DNA from: an uncultured Actinomycetes bacterium
Lineage (GTDB): Bacteria > Actinomycetota > Aquicultoria > CAJVYJ01
Direction: 5' to 3'
DNA: 6,775 bases
Assembly: GCA_913009475.1 (NCBI GenBank)
Contig: CAJVYJ010000101.1
Coordinates: 1-6,775 of the forward strand
The translations under genes and the position numbers were made by a program. This document shows positions 6,443 to 6,775 of this stretch, piece after piece. The notes beneath the pieces are model-generated. The model made no database searches, had not been told where the DNA came from, and worked only from the letters and a program-made list of their open reading frames with translations. Every line of letters starts with the position of its first letter. Within the stretch, counting starts at the first letter, position 1.

Positions 6443-6475
6443 ATGTCACCGCCCGCGAGAATGGGGGTTGTGTAG
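6443..6475 (+). CDS. Candidate 10-aa leader peptide upstream of the regulator
   Basis: ATG 6443 follows AAAGGTG (6432-6438) with a 4-nt gap and opens a 10-codon frame, MSPPARMGVV, ending in TAG at 6473-6475. It contains a consecutive Pro-Pro (CCG CCC), a type of sequence known to slow ribosomes. It lies in the predicted leader of the regulator gene and covers one arm of the alternative RNA pairings seen there. It could act as an attenuator-type leader peptide. At this length it may also be chance. Confidence 0.35.
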   Translation: MSPPARMGVV

Positions 6476-6499
6476 CCGCGGAGCTTGGTCCGCCCGTGA
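6446..6499 (+). ncRNA. Structured GC-rich leader of the regulator gene (unassigned)
   Basis: A GC-rich island sits in an otherwise AT-rich intergenic region. It is closed by TCAC (6446-6449) and GTGA (6496-6499). CCGCCCG occurs twice (6449-6455 and 6490-6496), flanking GGGGG (6463-6467), so either copy could pair partly with it. CCGCG (6453-6457) can pair with CGCGG (6477-6481), but those bases overlap the 5-bp stem GCGGA/TCCGC (6478-6482 with 6489-6493, loop GCTTGG). These pairings exclude each other, as expected of a switching leader. I could not match it to the yybP-ykoY manganese, NiCo or M-box classes. Confidence 0.4.
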
Positions 6500-6522
6500 A
6501 AAATTAAGGTAAGTGAAATATA

Positions 6523-6684
6523 GTGACAACTCCTAGAAGCGAAGAATACCTGGAAGCTATTTATAAGATTCAGGAAGAAACAGAAAAAGCGGTAAGCATA
6601 TCAAAGGTGGCCGAATATTTGGGACTTTCCGCCGCCTCAGCTTCGGAAATGGTAAAGCGCTTAAAACAGAACGGCTCAACATAG
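6523..6684 (+). CDS. DtxR/MntR-family metal-dependent transcriptional regulator, truncated after the HTH
   Basis: This family binds metal ions and represses uptake genes. The 53-residue frame from GTG (in-frame TGA at 6514-6516, AAGGT at 6506-6510) aligns from the first residue with the MntR N-terminus. TTPRSEEYLEAIYKIQEE corresponds to TTPSMEDYIEQIYMLIEE of B. subtilis MntR, followed by the winged-helix recognition segment SKVAEYLGLSAASASEMVKR and LKQNG. Residues 8 and 11 are both Glu; MntR has Asp8 and Glu11 as metal ligands, while DtxR has Met10 at the first position, so the N-terminus looks Mn-type. Similarity stops at Gly51, where the wing (usually GLV...) should follow; two more residues and TAG end it. 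The dimerisation and remaining metal sites are absent. No other frame continues the family, so a simple frameshift does not explain it. It is divergent from the NRAMP gene, its probable target. Confidence 0.85.
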   Translation: MTTPRSEEYLEAIYKIQEETEKAVSISKVAEYLGLSAASASEMVKRLKQNGST

Positions 6685-6775
6685 GTGGCTTAACTATTCC
6701 TGCCAATTCAGATATGACTTTTTTAATAATAGGATATGCAGATTCATATATTAGTGTTGGTAATTCTGGATTCTG
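6676..6775. other. Unassigned tail, probably a misjoin or disruption
   Basis: From about 6676 the sequence no longer encodes the regulator, and GC drops to about 32% over 100 bases. One plus-strand frame and one minus-strand frame stay open to the contig end, which is not significant at this length. I see no adapter, terminal inverted repeat or insertion-sequence end. The preceding region is normal for the contig, so the junction probably lies at 6673-6680. Confidence 0.55.

Noticed and set aside
6446..6522. Known manganese (yybP-ykoY), NiCo, M-box or other metal riboswitch
   Set aside because: The location is right, but I could not find the conserved loop sequences of these classes, so I left the leader unassigned.
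6676..6775. Possible protein fragment in the tail (plus-strand LTIPANSDMTFLIIGYADSY, or a minus-strand frame with a vague SecB C-terminus look)
   Set aside because: Both strands stay open for only ~33 codons, which is expected by chance fairly often at this GC. The similarity is impressionistic.

Overview
The window looks like a whole assembled contig from a bacterial (probably metagenomic) genome and not a clean slice of a finished chromosome. Its first 90 bases are Illumina adapter and its last ~100 bases appear foreign to the gene they interrupt. In between is compact bacterial DNA with Shine-Dalgarno-led genes and frequent TTG/GTG starts. Gene content (purine synthesis, UDP-glucose synthesis, CcdA, NRAMP, DtxR-family regulator) is too general to fix a taxon. 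I see nothing eukaryotic, phage-like or plasmid-like in the genes.

Layout. (1) 1-90: sequencing adapter plus poly-T. (2) 91-3563, minus strand, read right to left: galU, purA, purD. purD is cut off by the adapter, so its C-terminus is missing. A promoter-like site with two phased direct repeats lies between galU and purA. (3) 3573-3787: AT-rich divergent intergenic region. (4) 3799-4533, plus strand: ccdA, a membrane thiol-disulfide electron carrier. (5) 4534-4920: convergent intergenic region with a GTCATTCCC-type palindromic repeat and two partial copies. (6) 4921-6684: a divergent metal-homeostasis module, with an NRAMP-family transporter on the minus strand and the start of a DtxR/MntR-family regulator on the plus strand.

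The metal module is the most interesting part. The transporter promoter (-35 at 6347-6352, -10 at 6325-6330) is overlaid by two tandem 10-bp repeats. The one at the -35 resembles the classical DtxR iron box, which suggests control by the regulator next door. The transporter is preceded by an unlisted 42-codon ORF with its own GGAGG, whose stop overlaps a transporter GTG start by 4 nt (GTGA). The regulator is preceded by a 10-codon ORF (MSPPARMGVV) with its own Shine-Dalgarno, set in a GC-rich leader that can form mutually exclusive pairings. The transporter itself has DAGS where canonical NRAMP proteins have DPGN. The regulator breaks off after its helix-turn-helix, either through a misjoin at the contig end or a real disruption.

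Five of the six main genes start with TTG or GTG. Start choices for purD, purA and ccdA rest on clearly placed Shine-Dalgarno sequences.
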